A stretch of DNA of 64,000 bases from contig CM018031.1 in assembly GCA_008638375.1 (NCBI GenBank), positions 8,953,062 through 9,017,061 on the forward strand, given 5' to 3'. The notes beneath the pieces are model-generated. The model was given only the letters and a program-made list of their open reading frames with translations, made no database searches and was not told the DNA's origin. Below, piece by piece: positions 36,929 to 49,108 of this stretch (its first letter is position 1; every line of letters begins with the position of its first letter). The position numbers were made by a program, and so were the translations under genes. Source of the DNA: Nyssa sinensis. Its lineage: Eukaryota > Streptophyta > Magnoliopsida > Cornales > Nyssaceae.

Positions 36929-39386
36929 TCATGCCAAAAAACTCTCTCTTCTCTTGAATTGCAAATTAAGATACAACAATTCATTCCAGGAATCTGGAAC
37001 ACCAGGAAGACACCAATGACTACAATCTTGACCACTTGAAGTGTAGCTCTTCCCAAATTTTCTTCCATATACAGATGGATGAGCATCTATCCTGTATTCC
37101 GACAAACTAGTTATATTCAAGAAAGTCACCGGAGTTCTCATCTGCCTTATGACCTCCTCTGCTATAATATTCTTTTCAGGGTAATTAATACTTAAGGTTT
37201 CGTTAAGGGGTCGAGTAGCTTCTTTGCAGTGACCACCAGAATTCCACTGACCTCCCCTATCCAAACAAATCTTAAAATACTCAGCAAGCGATATAAGTAG
37301 AACAAGGATAAACATTTCAGTTTATGGCAATGTTCACAAGGACAAACCTGAAATGGGAAGGTGCTGAACTTCGAAAGAAAACTTGTGTTTTCCTTGGATT
37401 GATGTATTTATCAACCCATGATGCCCAAGTTATTAAAGCTCTTCGGAAAGCTGCTGAAACGTCAAGACGAGGATGAACTTGGTCCCCCTCCTGGTAGTAG
37501 TTGATCCTGTAGGGAGGCAAGTAGAAGTCATAAAACATGAGAAGGCTATATTATTTAGCTATCATTTCTAAAATGATGTTCTATATTACTCACAATGGAA
37601 TGATCTAAAGTTTGCCCTATTTCGGGAGGAACCCAGTAAAATTGTAGAATTTGGATACCCATTATCTGAACTTGGCTACTTCAGTCAAATACTAGAACTA
37701 TAAAAGCTCATAACTCTAAACTAGATCCCTAGTAAATCTTCACGGTTTGGAAGCATGCTTCCCTCAAACCACTTTTAGACAATTTACACGCACGCGCACA
37801 AAAATTAAACAGAAGTTTAGAACATAAAGTTGGCTTAAAACACAATCATAAAAGACATATCCCAATTGAATTATGCATCAGCCTATGCCTTGGAACTATT
37901 GTTTGAGAATGGTACATACCCGGCTCTTGTTTTGTAATGCGTCCACCAGTGCGCAGTGTTGAAGACCAGAATATCAGCTCCTCTCCACCTTGACGAGCCC
38001 CTATCAATAGTATCAATTCGCAAAGTCTGCACCCGTTTCTTGCCAATCCTTGCCTTACTTTCGTGAACCAAGAAATGGGTTACATAGTATTCAACTGTAC
38101 ACTGATAATCCTGCAAAACAACCTCAGGAATCAACTCCTGCATATTTCCACAAACAGATGTAACAGAAAAATGTAGGAAAATAATTTCTCAAATTACCAC
38201 AAACTTGAAACTATAATTTCCCTTTTCTTTGGTTATTCTCCTCCCGTGGGTCTCATATACCCTTTTTGGATCTTTGATGGCTCCCATTAACAAACACAAC
38301 ATGGATTCCCATTGATTTCTGTTAATCGAATCGCCCACGAAAACTAGTCTCTTCCCTCTGATTGAATTCAGCATTTTTGTTGCATTGAACCTAAAGTATA
38401 AACCCACACCAAATTGACCAGTACTTCAGAATTTGCTTGCTTGTTTTTGGTAGTTATATTAAGTTCCAAACAAGTAAGAAAGGGTAGGTCGCCATATTCA
38501 ATTGAAATTGCATTCCAAACATATGATTGGGAAAAAAAAAAGGAAACTAAATCAGGCATTACCTTGGAATGTCACAATCTTGTGGTTGCCACCTCCACTT
38601 CATGTATTCTTTATCCAATCTCCCATTACCTTCACAATTGAAACCTTCATCTATGAAGGGACATGAACCATTTGTGTACAAAGGATAGCTCTCATCAAAG
38701 ATCCACTTTCCTTTCGTAACATCACATGTTCTTTCACTCTTCTCTTTGACTCTCTCGCTGCTCGCAAGTTCTATTTTCTTAGATGGACTATCAGATGCAT
38801 CCTGTGCCTTTGTCAAATTACCATTTATACCATCACCCATGTAGATTTCATCTTCTGACCCTTTGGACTTATTTTCCTTTCTCTGAAAACCCTGAAAAAC
38901 GGAAGCGTTTGCAAACCCGGAAGTATTTTCAAATCTCCTGAAAAGGGTATCGATCAGTATTGAGTTTTCTACACCAGAAACATTTGCACTTCCACCTGTC
39001 AAATTACCATTCATACTATCACTTTCAATTTTTGCATCACCTGACAATTCACTCCCACTTTCCTCGTTCTGAAGACCCTCAAATCTTGAATTCTTTGAGG
39101 CCCCAGAAAAAATTTCAGGTCCGTTGAAATGGGTATCAATCAGAATTGAATTTCTCCCCTCGCTCGCTGAAAAATTTCTACTGAACCCAGTCAGGGTCTG
39201 CACAGTTAAGGGTTTGAGACCAAGGGAGGGTTTGTTGAACTGAACATGGGTTTCTTGATGAACTGAGGGGGTGGAAGTGATGACCCAGATGGAGAAGAAG
39301 GTGAGAAAGATTACAGAGGAAGAAATTGTGAAAGTGAACACCAAAAATCTAGTGGGTTTGAAGGAGAAACTTCTCTGCCTCTCCAT
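36929..39386 (-). CDS. Trichome birefringence-like (TBL) polysaccharide O-acetyltransferase
   Basis: A Golgi type II membrane protein expected to O-acetylate a wall polysaccharide. Five exons on the minus strand: 39386-38563, 38390-38198, 38110-37920, 37506-37348 and 37256-36929; 564 aa, all GT-AG and in phase. It starts [10 protein letters not shown], with one signal anchor at about residues 14-34. A long, poorly conserved Ser/Asn-rich stem follows to about 225. The TBL domain opens with [20 protein letters not shown]5N/PC-esterase (DUF231) motifs follow: GDS in [14 protein letters not shown] (Ser296) and DxxH in [14 protein letters not shown] (Asp533, His536). All catalytic residues are intact. 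The stem contains a repeated internal motif (NSILIDT near the middle, twice). The best match by eye is the TBL4/5/6 group; I do not assign a number. Convergent with SWN. Confidence 0.93.
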
Positions 39387-42300
39387 CTACACTAGGGTGT
39401 GACTTGCTAAAAATCCAAAATGCTACGAAGAATTGACAAGAAACAGTTGTTAGGATTAGGTAACATTAAGAAATACACATTCACTGGTGCTATGCGAAAG
39501 AAGAAGAAAATAAAAATAGAGTAATACAAGACATTGACAGATAAAAGATCAAGATTCGGGAGAACAAGATGATGTAAAACCAGGTTGGCAGGTTCAGACT
39601 TCAGGCTCTTCATCTGGTGGGGAGAGTGGCCTATTTGTGGGGCTGCTTGTTTACTGAAAAAAATCACAAAACTTCCATAATGAAAAGACCAAACTACCCC
39701 ATGAATGATTTTGAAAATTGGGGTCACATTTTGTTATTAGACCTTGTTTATATAATTAGGATCCCCTTGCACAAGTAAACAGTTTTCTTCACAACTTATC
39801 TGCAAGGACTAAGGTCCTATTTAAGATGATAAAGTCTTCTCTTTATATAAATGTGACTCGAATTTGAAACTCAACACGTGTACATACATTTAAGTATAAT
39901 TTTTTTTCTTAAAAAAATAATATGCATGTCAAATTGTTGAAAATTTTGAAATAATTTGGTCCCAATCTTAAAGGCATTCAAATTAATTGGAAATATTTAT
40001 TGGTACAAATACTATGCTTTAAAATAATTTACTTCCTTTAATTTTTTTTTCTAACACAGTATAATATAAGAATAAAGTACATCAAATGCGTTGCTCTACT
40101 TAAAAGGTTTTTTTTCACCTATGTTTAGAGTTCTCAAGACATTTTGGGTCAATGGGAGACCCAATCCAATCGTCAAGCACTTACCTATCCTACCAACTCA
40201 TACCTTCCCTACCTATACAATAAATAGGGCTTAAATCTCTCCTCACCAAGGGGGAATGAACCCTTAGACTCCCTATGAAAATGCCAAGGTTTACTAAAAT
40301 TAGCTCATGTATTATTCTCGTAATATATATATATATATTTATAGAAATAAAATGATCTACGTATTTATTGCTTTACATATTTCACTAGAGCAATTGACTA
40401 TAATTATTTGCAAGAGAGAATTTTTTTTAAAGGGGCTAAAAAAATGTAGTAAGATTCTAGGAGGAAATTTTTTTTTTTTTTGAAGTTAGTATGGGTGATT
40501 TTAAGAAAAATATTTTTTTATTCTTAAAATTAGAGGGAGATTTGCATGAAAATTTTTTTTGGGGGGCAAAATGTAAGAGGAATTTTTTTTCTCAAAATTA
40601 GATGAAAGTTTACATGTAAAGAAATTTTTTTACAAAATTTGGGGGGTCCTTTTTATTTGCACTTTGGCCCTCAATCTAAACTTTCTTGACCCCAATACCT
40701 TTAACCTTATATATATAAATTAACTGACATTGTTCCTTGCCTTTGTTTTGTTTTGCTTTGCTTGCAAGGGATGTTTGAGTTCCACAAATGGATTAAGAAT
40801 TTAAGAGATGGATTAAGGGTAATAAAAGTATAAGGGTACCTATGTCATTTCAGTAGAAACCGCATGACTAAAAGGGTAAAATAACAGTTTTAGAGTCGGT
40901 GGATAATTATGGGAATTATTATGGGCAATAACAGACCTCCACGTCAAGTGGCCTTGACGTCTGTTGGTGGATTTAATAGAGAGGCCCATAATTATCAATA
41001 TAATATGTCCAATCATCTCCGTATTCTCTTTGAACAAGACTTCACCGTCTCGTGACGTGCCTGTTTTCAGGATTTAATAAAGGTCTCATCATGAAAAATA
41101 CAAATTTAACTTTCAACTTCAAATTTAAAAATAGACGATCTTCATTTATAATTTTCAAATTTAAAAATTAAAAATAATATTTGAATCACTAATCATCTAT
41201 TAATTATTTTTATAATAATTTTAAATTAATAATTATTTATATTTATATTATTTAAATATGTATTTTTTATTTCTTAATATATTTTATAACTTTTTAATGT
41301 ATCTTTATGTATTTTAATTTGTGTTTTTTTTAATATATCATGAAGTTTTAATCCCAAAAAAAAAGTGATAAACAATTTAAATTTTTTATAAATATATATA
41401 AAGAAAACTCTAGATGTGCCTTTTAGATTTTTATATTATGGCAAAACTCTAATATTCTGAAATTTCCTTTTTAATAATTAAAATAAATAGTGACAAAATA
41501 ATTGATTTATTTTCAGATATCATATACAAAGTAAAATTTCTTACAATCTCTTCTACGATGGTTAAATGTCATATTGGGTGAATTTTCCTAAAATCAATTC
41601 CATTTGAATTATACTTTTCCAGATTCACTGTACTCTTCTCATTTCAATACGAAATTTGTTTCTTCTACGATGGTTAAATGTCATATTTGTTTCAATGTGA
41701 AGGATTTTATAGTTTTGATCATAAAAAGAAAAAAGGAAAAAGAAGAAGAACATAGTATAGATATAGTCTCGTTATAAAGAGAGATATATTATGAAAAAAT
41801 TTATAATACATCTAATCATAAATCTTAATTTTCAAAGTTGGGTTATTTAGTCTAAATCTATAAGTTTTAAAATAATTTTTATCCTATAGAGGTTTTTTTA
41901 ATCAACTGAAGAAGTATTTATTTATAAGTAAAAGTGTATAATATTATGAATGTTTACATTCATGAATTGACAATATTGTATTAATCGAATATAACATCAT
42001 AATGTAATATTCAACCAATATAATACTGACAACTCATAAGATAAATATTTTTTTAGTAAAATCTGAAAGTAAAACTAACATTACTCGTAAAAAAAACATT
42101 ATATGTCCCTCAGGCACTAAATTTTTTTACATATAAATTATTTCTTTTATCATTTTTATAAATTAATTCACCTTATTTTCATAAAAACAAACAAGACTTT
42201 CATCTTAAGCTTCATTTGAACGACCAAATAAACTGAATAAAAGGAGATATTTCGAGGTAGATTTGAATTTTGAACCACTCCCTTAAGTTATCTAATATTT

Positions 42301-42464
42301 TAAGAATAAACTCACACTTGATCTAATTAAAGTTAAGTATTTTTTCAAAGAGCAGATGTAAATTATTGTAATATTGGTTTTGGTCTGTTCCAAACAGACC
42401 TTATCTCTTAACCCATGTTTGGTCAGGCAGCATGGATGTGAGTTGTGTCAACCGTGTGGCGTGT
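39387..42464. other. Divergent intergenic region, TBL-COX5C
   Basis: Three kilobases between two genes that diverge, so both promoters should be at its ends. The middle is extremely AT-rich (about 39880-42380) with many T and A runs and no supported gene. A GC-richer segment at about 40100-40300 contains a degenerate B-box-like word on the minus strand and could be a SINE remnant. Confidence 0.55.
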
Positions 42465-42569
42465 CACGTGTGGTATATACATATACCAAGCCGTCGCAAC
42501 ATCTCGCAAGGAGCAGCGGCCAACAGAAGAGAGAGGAGCAGCGGCCGTGATCATCGAAGTTTGACACCA
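42465..42569 (+). promoter_or_regulatory. COX5C core promoter and 5'UTR exon
   Basis: A G-box core CACGTG (42465-42470) directly abuts a perfect palindrome TGGTATAT-AC-ATATACCA (42471-42488) that includes a TATA-like element. Downstream GC-rich sequence with GGAGCAGCGGCC twice (42510-42521, 42534-42545) fits a 5'UTR exon, ending at a donor in ACACCA|GTAAGT (42570). The exon start is not determined. Confidence 0.6.
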
Positions 42570-43147
42570 GTAAGTGTTCCTTCTCATTCGCCCCTCCTCC
42601 TTCATCTTCATATCCAAAAATTAGGTTATTTTTTAGGGTTTTTTGTTTTTAATTTTTTATCTAGTATTTTTCTTGTGAATCTCTGAATGCCATGTGTAGA
42701 TCTATGTATTTTGGTGTAGATCTGTGAAGTGTCGTCTTGTCAAATTTAATTTTGAGCTGCGCTTGCTTTATTACTTTGTGTTCTTCTTCCTTTTTCCTCG
42801 TTCTATTTGGTGTATATTTCTGTGTTTAGGGTTTTTGCATCTGGAGTAGTTTTTGTGTTGTCTTATATTCGATGGTTATCCTGGATTTTGATATATATAT
42901 ATATATATATATATATTTCTTTGGATGTTGACATATATCCATGTGGTACACTGAAGAATACTGATTCAACGTGAAAAATATCACTTTAGCAATTAACGGG
43001 ATACATCCAATACAGTGGCTTAACGCTGTATTATCATCTGTGTTACCCTTCTTATGATCTTACCATATAACTTGCCTAATATTTGTTTAACAACAATGGT
43101 GATTGATATTAAAGATAAATAAAATTGATATATCTGAGTATTAACCC

Positions 43148-43244
43148 TTGGGGTTGGATGAGTTGGGAAGATGCTTGGGTTCCCAAGGTCTCATGGTCAA
43201 CCCCACTCCAAGGGTCACTTATCTATAAAAAAAAAAAAAAAAAA
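43148..43244 (+). mobile_element. SINE-like sequence with poly(A)
   Basis: An A-box-like TGGATGAGTTGG, a B-box-like tggtcaacccc about 35 bp later and an 18-base A run ending at 43244 give the layout of a tRNA-derived SINE. The match to both boxes is imperfect and no target duplication is clear. Confidence 0.45.
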
Positions 43245-44415
43245 TGAAGAAGAAGTTTCATCCATCGAATAAAAGAGAATTCTATACAGGGACAGTTCTC
43301 ATTTTGATCTCAATTAATTATTTGGTCTCTTGATATTGAAAGAGCAAAATTCTACATGTCTTCCCCTCTAGAAACAAGTGACTTGAGTTGTAACTCCAAA
43401 CCAAGTGCAGTACAAAGTTTTGGTGCTTCTCTAAGCAAAGTTTGACACCAAAAGAAGAAATTCCAATCATATCAATGGAAAAGAAATGGCGTGAAATGTG
43501 TTTAACATCTATCCAATAAATTGGACCATGCCCACATGGTTCTGCCGACCTTTTTTCCTTCTAATAGTAGAAAGCTTGCAGGTCAGTTTCATGAAATTGA
43601 TAACTGATTCCCATGTCACAGGGACTGTTGATCTCCGTATCCATTATGCAGTTAAATAATTTAACGGCACAGATTAGCCGTAGTAAAGTGAAATTTATGG
43701 ATCATGTTATGCTGCTTAAATTTTAGACTTATCCCAACTGCTACAGCTAGAAAGTCTTGTTTTTAGACTCATAAGTGGACCCAACTACCAAGCATTTTGC
43801 TAGAAGTTGGGCTTCTTGATAACAAGCTAAGTAAACTTCATGAAGGTGATAGAAATGGTTGCAGTGTATTCTTGTCCAACTAAATATGTGAAAACTGATT
43901 ATGAAGGGTAAACTCTTTCTTTTTTTGTTAGGTACAGTAGGAAAGCTCTTTTGAATATTCTGGTTATTATGTCAACTAAAAAGTCCTGGTTTTGCTTGAG
44001 GAATTTTATATAGGTTTCTATTCATGTGATTGAACCACTCATCAAATTCTATTTGTGTTATGATATCCTCCTGTTAAATTTTTGTAATGATACATTTCTA
44101 TGAAAATGCTTTTATGGGGTTCTGAACTTGATGAAGCAGGTGAGAATATACACGAGTTTTATCATGTTATGTACCATGCATGTGTGAAATGTGAGCAATG
44201 GTAAAGAAATGTATGTGGAAGTGGCAAATGCATGATTTTTTTTTTTTATCAAGGGTAATAAACAAATAAATCTATCAAGGTCATGAAACTTGGTTATGGA
44301 ATTTATCAAGGTCATTAATATTATTGAGATGTTCAGTTCTTCCTTGAAATGCGACTAACAAAATTTTTTTTTCGGTCTTGAAATGCGACTAATATGACAT
44401 ATTCAGCTCTTTCTC

Positions 44416-45768
44416 TTTTTTTTTTTTTTTGATTAGTAAATGCAAAGTATATAAACAAGGCGCCTGAGGGGAGCACACCCGAAAACAAAAGAAGGGGAGA
44501 GGCTACAATAATTAACGCCTTAAATTCCCCAAAAATTTCATGAAGCTATGTAGATACATTAGCCTATCTTCTTTAAGCCAAAAAAAAAAAATACATTCAA
44601 ATTTGTTTTTTTAAGTTTCCACATGGAGAATTCCTCCTCCAAAAAAATTCTCGTGTTTCTCTCTCTACACAGGCACCAAAGATGAGCAATCTTCCAAGCT
44701 TGTCAAATGTCTTTCCTAACTCGGGTAGCCCTCCAACTAAACAAAACGTCCCAGACCGAGGACGGTATAACCCAACTGAACGTAAAAAGAGACAACACCA
44801 TACCTCAAATACCCTAGCCACCTTACAATGCAAAAGATGATGGTCAGTCGATTCTTCGTCAATCTTGCATATACAACATCTATTAAGCATTTGAAAACCC
44901 CTCTTCCGCAGATTGTGCATCATGAGAATCCCACCTCAAAATGCAGACCAACAGAAGAATGCCATTTTTTTTGGAATTTTAGAATTCCAAATAAGCTACC
45001 ACGGGAAAGCCACAATCTTATTTCCCATCACTAACTTGTAGAAGGAATGGACCGAAAACTCCTTCAAACTACCTCTTTTTCATATTATCACATCCTCCCC
45101 CTTCCTACACAAGAAGCAATGATCCAACAACATCATTGATTCCTGCACGACCTCCAACTCCCAGTCATGAAAGTTTCCGCCTAAAATAAGGACACCACAC
45201 TCTGTTATCCCCCAAGAAATCCACATAATCTCTCATCCAAACCTCCTTATTAGAGGCAATAGAATAAAGTATCGAGAACTTAGTCTTCAAAGAATCCTCA
45301 CAACACCAAGAATCTTCCCAAAACTTCATCCTCGAACCCCTCCCCACCTTATAGCAAACCATCTTCCCAAAACTCTCCCTTCCCTTCTGGATTGCTTTCC
45401 ATAAACTGCACCCCCGAGGCTCCCTAATCTCTTTCACAAACCACGCTCCTTCTTCACAACAGTACTTGGTGCGAATAACTCTCTTCCATAAGGGGTTCTT
45501 TGCCCCAGCAAATTTCTACAACCACTTTTCTAAAAGAACACCATTGAAATATTTTGAGTCTCTAAACCCCAACCCACCATCCTTTGGTCTCTTCAATTTC
45601 TCCCATTTGACTAGGTGAATTTTCCTCTCTTCCCTCTTTCCCTCCCTCACAAGAAATCATGTTGAATCTTCTCAAGCTGCTTCTTCTTCACCGAGATTGG
45701 CATCGGGAACAAGGACATGTAATGCATTGGAAGATTCTACAAGGTTCTCTTTAACAAAGTGATCCTAA
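44416..45768 (-). mobile_element. 5'-truncated LINE, ORF2 3' end, in COX5C leader intron
   Basis: A T run (44416-44430) marks the poly(A) end on the minus strand. Two blocks encode the C-terminal part of a plant LINE polyprotein: WKAIQKGRESFGKMVCYKVG and MKFWEDSWCCEDSLKTKF (45.2-45.4 kb), then the zinc-binding reverse-transcriptase-associated (zf-RVT) motif RCCICKIDEESTDHHLLHC (44.6-44.9 kb). Stops and frame changes make it dead. Possible diverged target duplications are catattcagctctttctc at 44398-44415 and catattctgttcttcctt at 45769-45786. Confidence 0.8.
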
Positions 45769-46514
45769 CATATTCTGTTCTTCCTTGAAATGCGGCTAGA
45801 CATACTCAGGTTCAGAAGGTTGCCAGAATTGAGTATACCTGAAACTCAACTAAACAAGCCTTATGTCCAAGTACTTGGGGCTGGCACCTAAATTGAATCG
45901 ATTTGGAGGGAAATTTCTCTTGTTCTCTTGTTTTGCTCTCTTTTTTTCTCCTTGACATTTTAGAAAATTGTGCCAAATTTCTAATTTTATATTTTTGGGT
46001 AAAAGTGCTTGTCGAGAATATTTGGGAAATTATATAAAATTTGGAAGGTCTAAGCAAATTATTAAAATACTTGGAATGGTTGATGGGCCAAATTCCATAA
46101 TATGAACAAATTCACATTAAAGCTGGTATCTGTATATGTGTTATTCAGGCCTAGTTAGATGAGGCTAATTATGGTCACACCTAGGGGGCTTGCATTGTCA
46201 CCTTGAATAGAGTACAAACACCTGATTATCTGAATGCTTTGGTAGTCTGGATCGAGATTTATGTTGATCAGTTACAGTTGTCATAACAGAGTAGTTATCT
46301 GAGCCAGTATTTTGAGCTTGTCTGAATTTAATGCTTATTTGGCATAAAAATGCTTTGTGGTGACTTTTAATTGATTGCCATGTTACATTTGTGTGGATAG
46401 ATTTCTTGGAATATTTGTTCAGTGCCTTCAGCCTTGAAATGAATAGAGAAAGATGGTCAGTTTGTTACTTTGTTACTTGTAGGTTTACAGTCTTCTAATT
46501 AAGGAAGTAAAAAA

Positions 46515-46706
46515 ATGGCTGCCCACAAGGTTGCTCATGCCACTCTGAAAGGACCAAGCGTGGTGAAGGAGTTAATTATTGGAATTACACTTGGCTTGGC
46601 TGCAGGTGGCCTGTGGAAGATGCATCACTGGAATGAGCAAAGGAAAACGAGGGCATTCTATGACTTGCTAGAGAAAGGTGAGATCAGTGTGGTCGCAGAA
46701 GAATAA
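46515..46706 (+). CDS. COX5C: Cytochrome c oxidase subunit 5C
   Basis: Small nuclear-encoded subunit of mitochondrial complex IV, in the inner membrane. The whole 63-residue protein is in one exon, the usual length. It starts MAAHKVAHATLKGPSVVKEL, has one membrane span at about residues 18-36 (IIGITLGLAAGGLW), and ends KMHHWNEQRKTRAFYDLLEK then a short acidic tail; this is near identical to other plant COX5C. The ATG at 46515 is the only sensible start and has an A-rich leader. It is expressed through the upstream leader intron. Convergent neighbour: CGEP, the same neighbour I recall for the Arabidopsis gene. Confidence 0.97.
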   Translation: MAAHKVAHATLKGPSVVKELIIGITLGLAAGGLWKMHHWNEQRKTRAFYDLLEKGEISVVAEE

Positions 46707-49108
46707 ATCTTTCTATCAACACTTTTATCAGCATCTTGATATTTAGTGTTCCTGTCAATTGGCTCTTGAATCTGAAATGAGCATACTTGGTTTGGGTTTC
46801 TAAAAATAAATTTCTTGTACTGAATCCTGTGGACCACATCATTACTGTAGAGAGTGTTAAAACTTTCTTTTTTCCGTTTCCTTGTTGCATTTTATGGCTA
46901 TTTGATTTTGAGGTGTTTTCTGCAATACCACTGCTTGTCACTTGTACACAGTTTATCTCTACCTTTTAAATCAGATAATACAGCTCGGTAATAATCAAGA
47001 TTGACAAGCTTGGTCAATCTGGTCTGGTGAACTGTATTCGGTCCATGCTCTATGGTCTAGATGTTTAGTTCCAGTGGGTGACTTCTGTGCTGAACACTTG
47101 CACGGCTACTGTCAATCAAATCCCGTCTCTCTGGGATGGAATCTGTGCCTATTATTTACTTTTGAGCATTGCCAGGTCCAGAAACCTTTTCTGTAGAAGA
47201 AAGTCTATTGGATAATCTAATAGTTCTTTGGTCAAGACTAACCAACATATCAAGAAGTGCGAAACACAATATAATGTTTTTACCCCTTTGGAAGAAACTC
47301 ATTTCCAAGCAAGGTTTCGTAACCACCTTTACCTATGAACATGAAGGGAGAAGAATGTGAATTTTTTCACAATGGTAGAACATGTTCTTATACAAGGGTA
47401 GCACAGCCATTCATACTGTCAACGTTGTGTTCTTGAAAGTTGAGTTCTTCTGTTCATCCGAAAGGAAGAAAGAAAAAAGAGTTCCCAAATGGTGTTCTTG
47501 GCTCTCGAGCTTCTTTTTTTCCCTCTTTGGTTTTGTTTTTGGAACTTCCATCACGTGATAATACTTTCTTCAGTTTGATCTGTTCAGTCACGCCCCAAGT
47601 TTTTATGCAGCAGTTCTTAAAACCTTTGGATGAATTAAACTGGTAAGTTGGCTTTCGTATAAGTGACCCTGTTGAACAAATTCAGCCGACCACTATTCCC
47701 CATGTTTGCCCTCGTTTTTCCATGGCAACCATGTTTCTGATCTTTGAATATGGCCAATCTGATCTCCAAGGATGATGTCACCAGCTTGAAACTGGCGATT
47801 CTGATTTTTGAAAAAGAGAAGAGGAAGAAATAAAGACCAGATTGGAGTACTCAGATTATTTAGTGTTCTACCAAGTGATACTCGTGCAAATCTCTACTTA
47901 CTTTCATCATAGAAGGGCATAAAAAAAGCTATATTTCAAGATACAATCAATTTCTAACTTAATATTTCAGGATCCTATGTAAATACAATGGCAACACAGT
48001 ACAGAAGTCAAAATAATAATGTCAGCATAAAAGCTCATTCACCCATGATAATAAGAGCATTATATTGCTGATTGACCCAACATACCCTCTTGAACAATTA
48101 TACATTACACTTCTTTTTTCCCTTGCTGGTGGTAGGAGCATCCTGTAATAATTTATGCAAATGCCTTATTGCTCGGGCTTTACAAACACCCATAAGCATA
48201 AATTGGACAACACATGGCATATCCCCAGTGTTGTGAGCCAGTGGCAGTTTCTCACTGGCAACACCAAATAAATTGATGTACCAAATGATAATTCAGTTAA
48301 ATACTATGAATAATACACCATGGAGCAATAATCTGCATCACTTGAGCTAAATGTATGTTGCAAACTTTCTTTGAGGAGGATAACCATGCTGTTTTGATAC
48401 CCATTCGTATGCCATCTCAAAGCTCCAATTATCCTCCATAGCTCCACATTCATGATTCGATCTATACAACAGGATTAAAAATTAAAAATGTAAAACTTTT
48501 AAGGGCCATGAAAAAAAAATAGTATAATGCTTAGCTATTCATCGATCTCCTCTCCAAAAATGGTAGCAAGATATTTGATTGGGGACATATACATGACTGG
48601 ATTTTAATGATTGGAGCCAAGACATTGATCATAACCATCAATAGTTGGTAAAGTGTAATTGTTCCACCATTGCACATGCTAATCAAAACATTTAGAATTT
48701 TAAAGATAGCACCATACCGAATGAGATGAGAAGGTTGAAATGGTAGAGGAGGCCATCTAAAAGAATCTGAATGGCACAAATATGTTTTAAATGATGGGCA
48801 GGTAAGAAAGTTTTTTTTACAACTTAAATAATTGTAATGGGCAAATGACAATTGACATAGTGGACCAGATTCACATGGATTGAATTGGTAATAAAAACTG
48901 CAGCATCTAAATTATTCCAATCAATGATATAAAGCACAACTTAAATAAAATTTTTGTAAATGCTGCGACACATCTGGATGCTCCTGCCACACTAAATTTT
49001 CAGCAGAGAATAGTTTCCATATGATATGTCATTGGCAAGCAAAAACAGATCAAGAAAGATAAAGTCATCTTACTTTCATATAGGATATATAGAAAACGGA
49101 TGAAGAAG
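46707..49108. other. Convergent intergenic space, COX5C-CGEP
   Basis: Contains the COX5C 3'UTR at the left and the CGEP 3'UTR at the right. The 47.0-48.5 kb part is of ordinary composition with several short open frames that lack domains and do not form spliceable exons. An unannotated non-coding transcript is possible but not supported. Confidence 0.55.

Larger units (their letters stand above)
42570..46490 (+). other. COX5C 5'UTR leader intron (about 3.9 kb)
   Basis: The donor GTAAGT is at 42570; acceptor candidates are AG 46481-46482 or AG 46489-46490, some 25-33 bp before the start codon. Plant COX5C genes are known to carry a leader intron that boosts expression. The one here is unusually long because it took in a SINE-like copy and a 5'-truncated LINE. 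Its first part is T-rich, typical of enhancing introns. An AT run lies at 42891-42917. Confidence 0.7.

Noticed and set aside
42432..42686. 84-codon frame starting upstream of the COX5C leader intron
   Set aside because: It begins in the promoter and runs through the splice donor; no conserved sequence.
47169..47646. Short open frames downstream of COX5C
   Set aside because: No domains, no compatible splice sites and ordinary composition.
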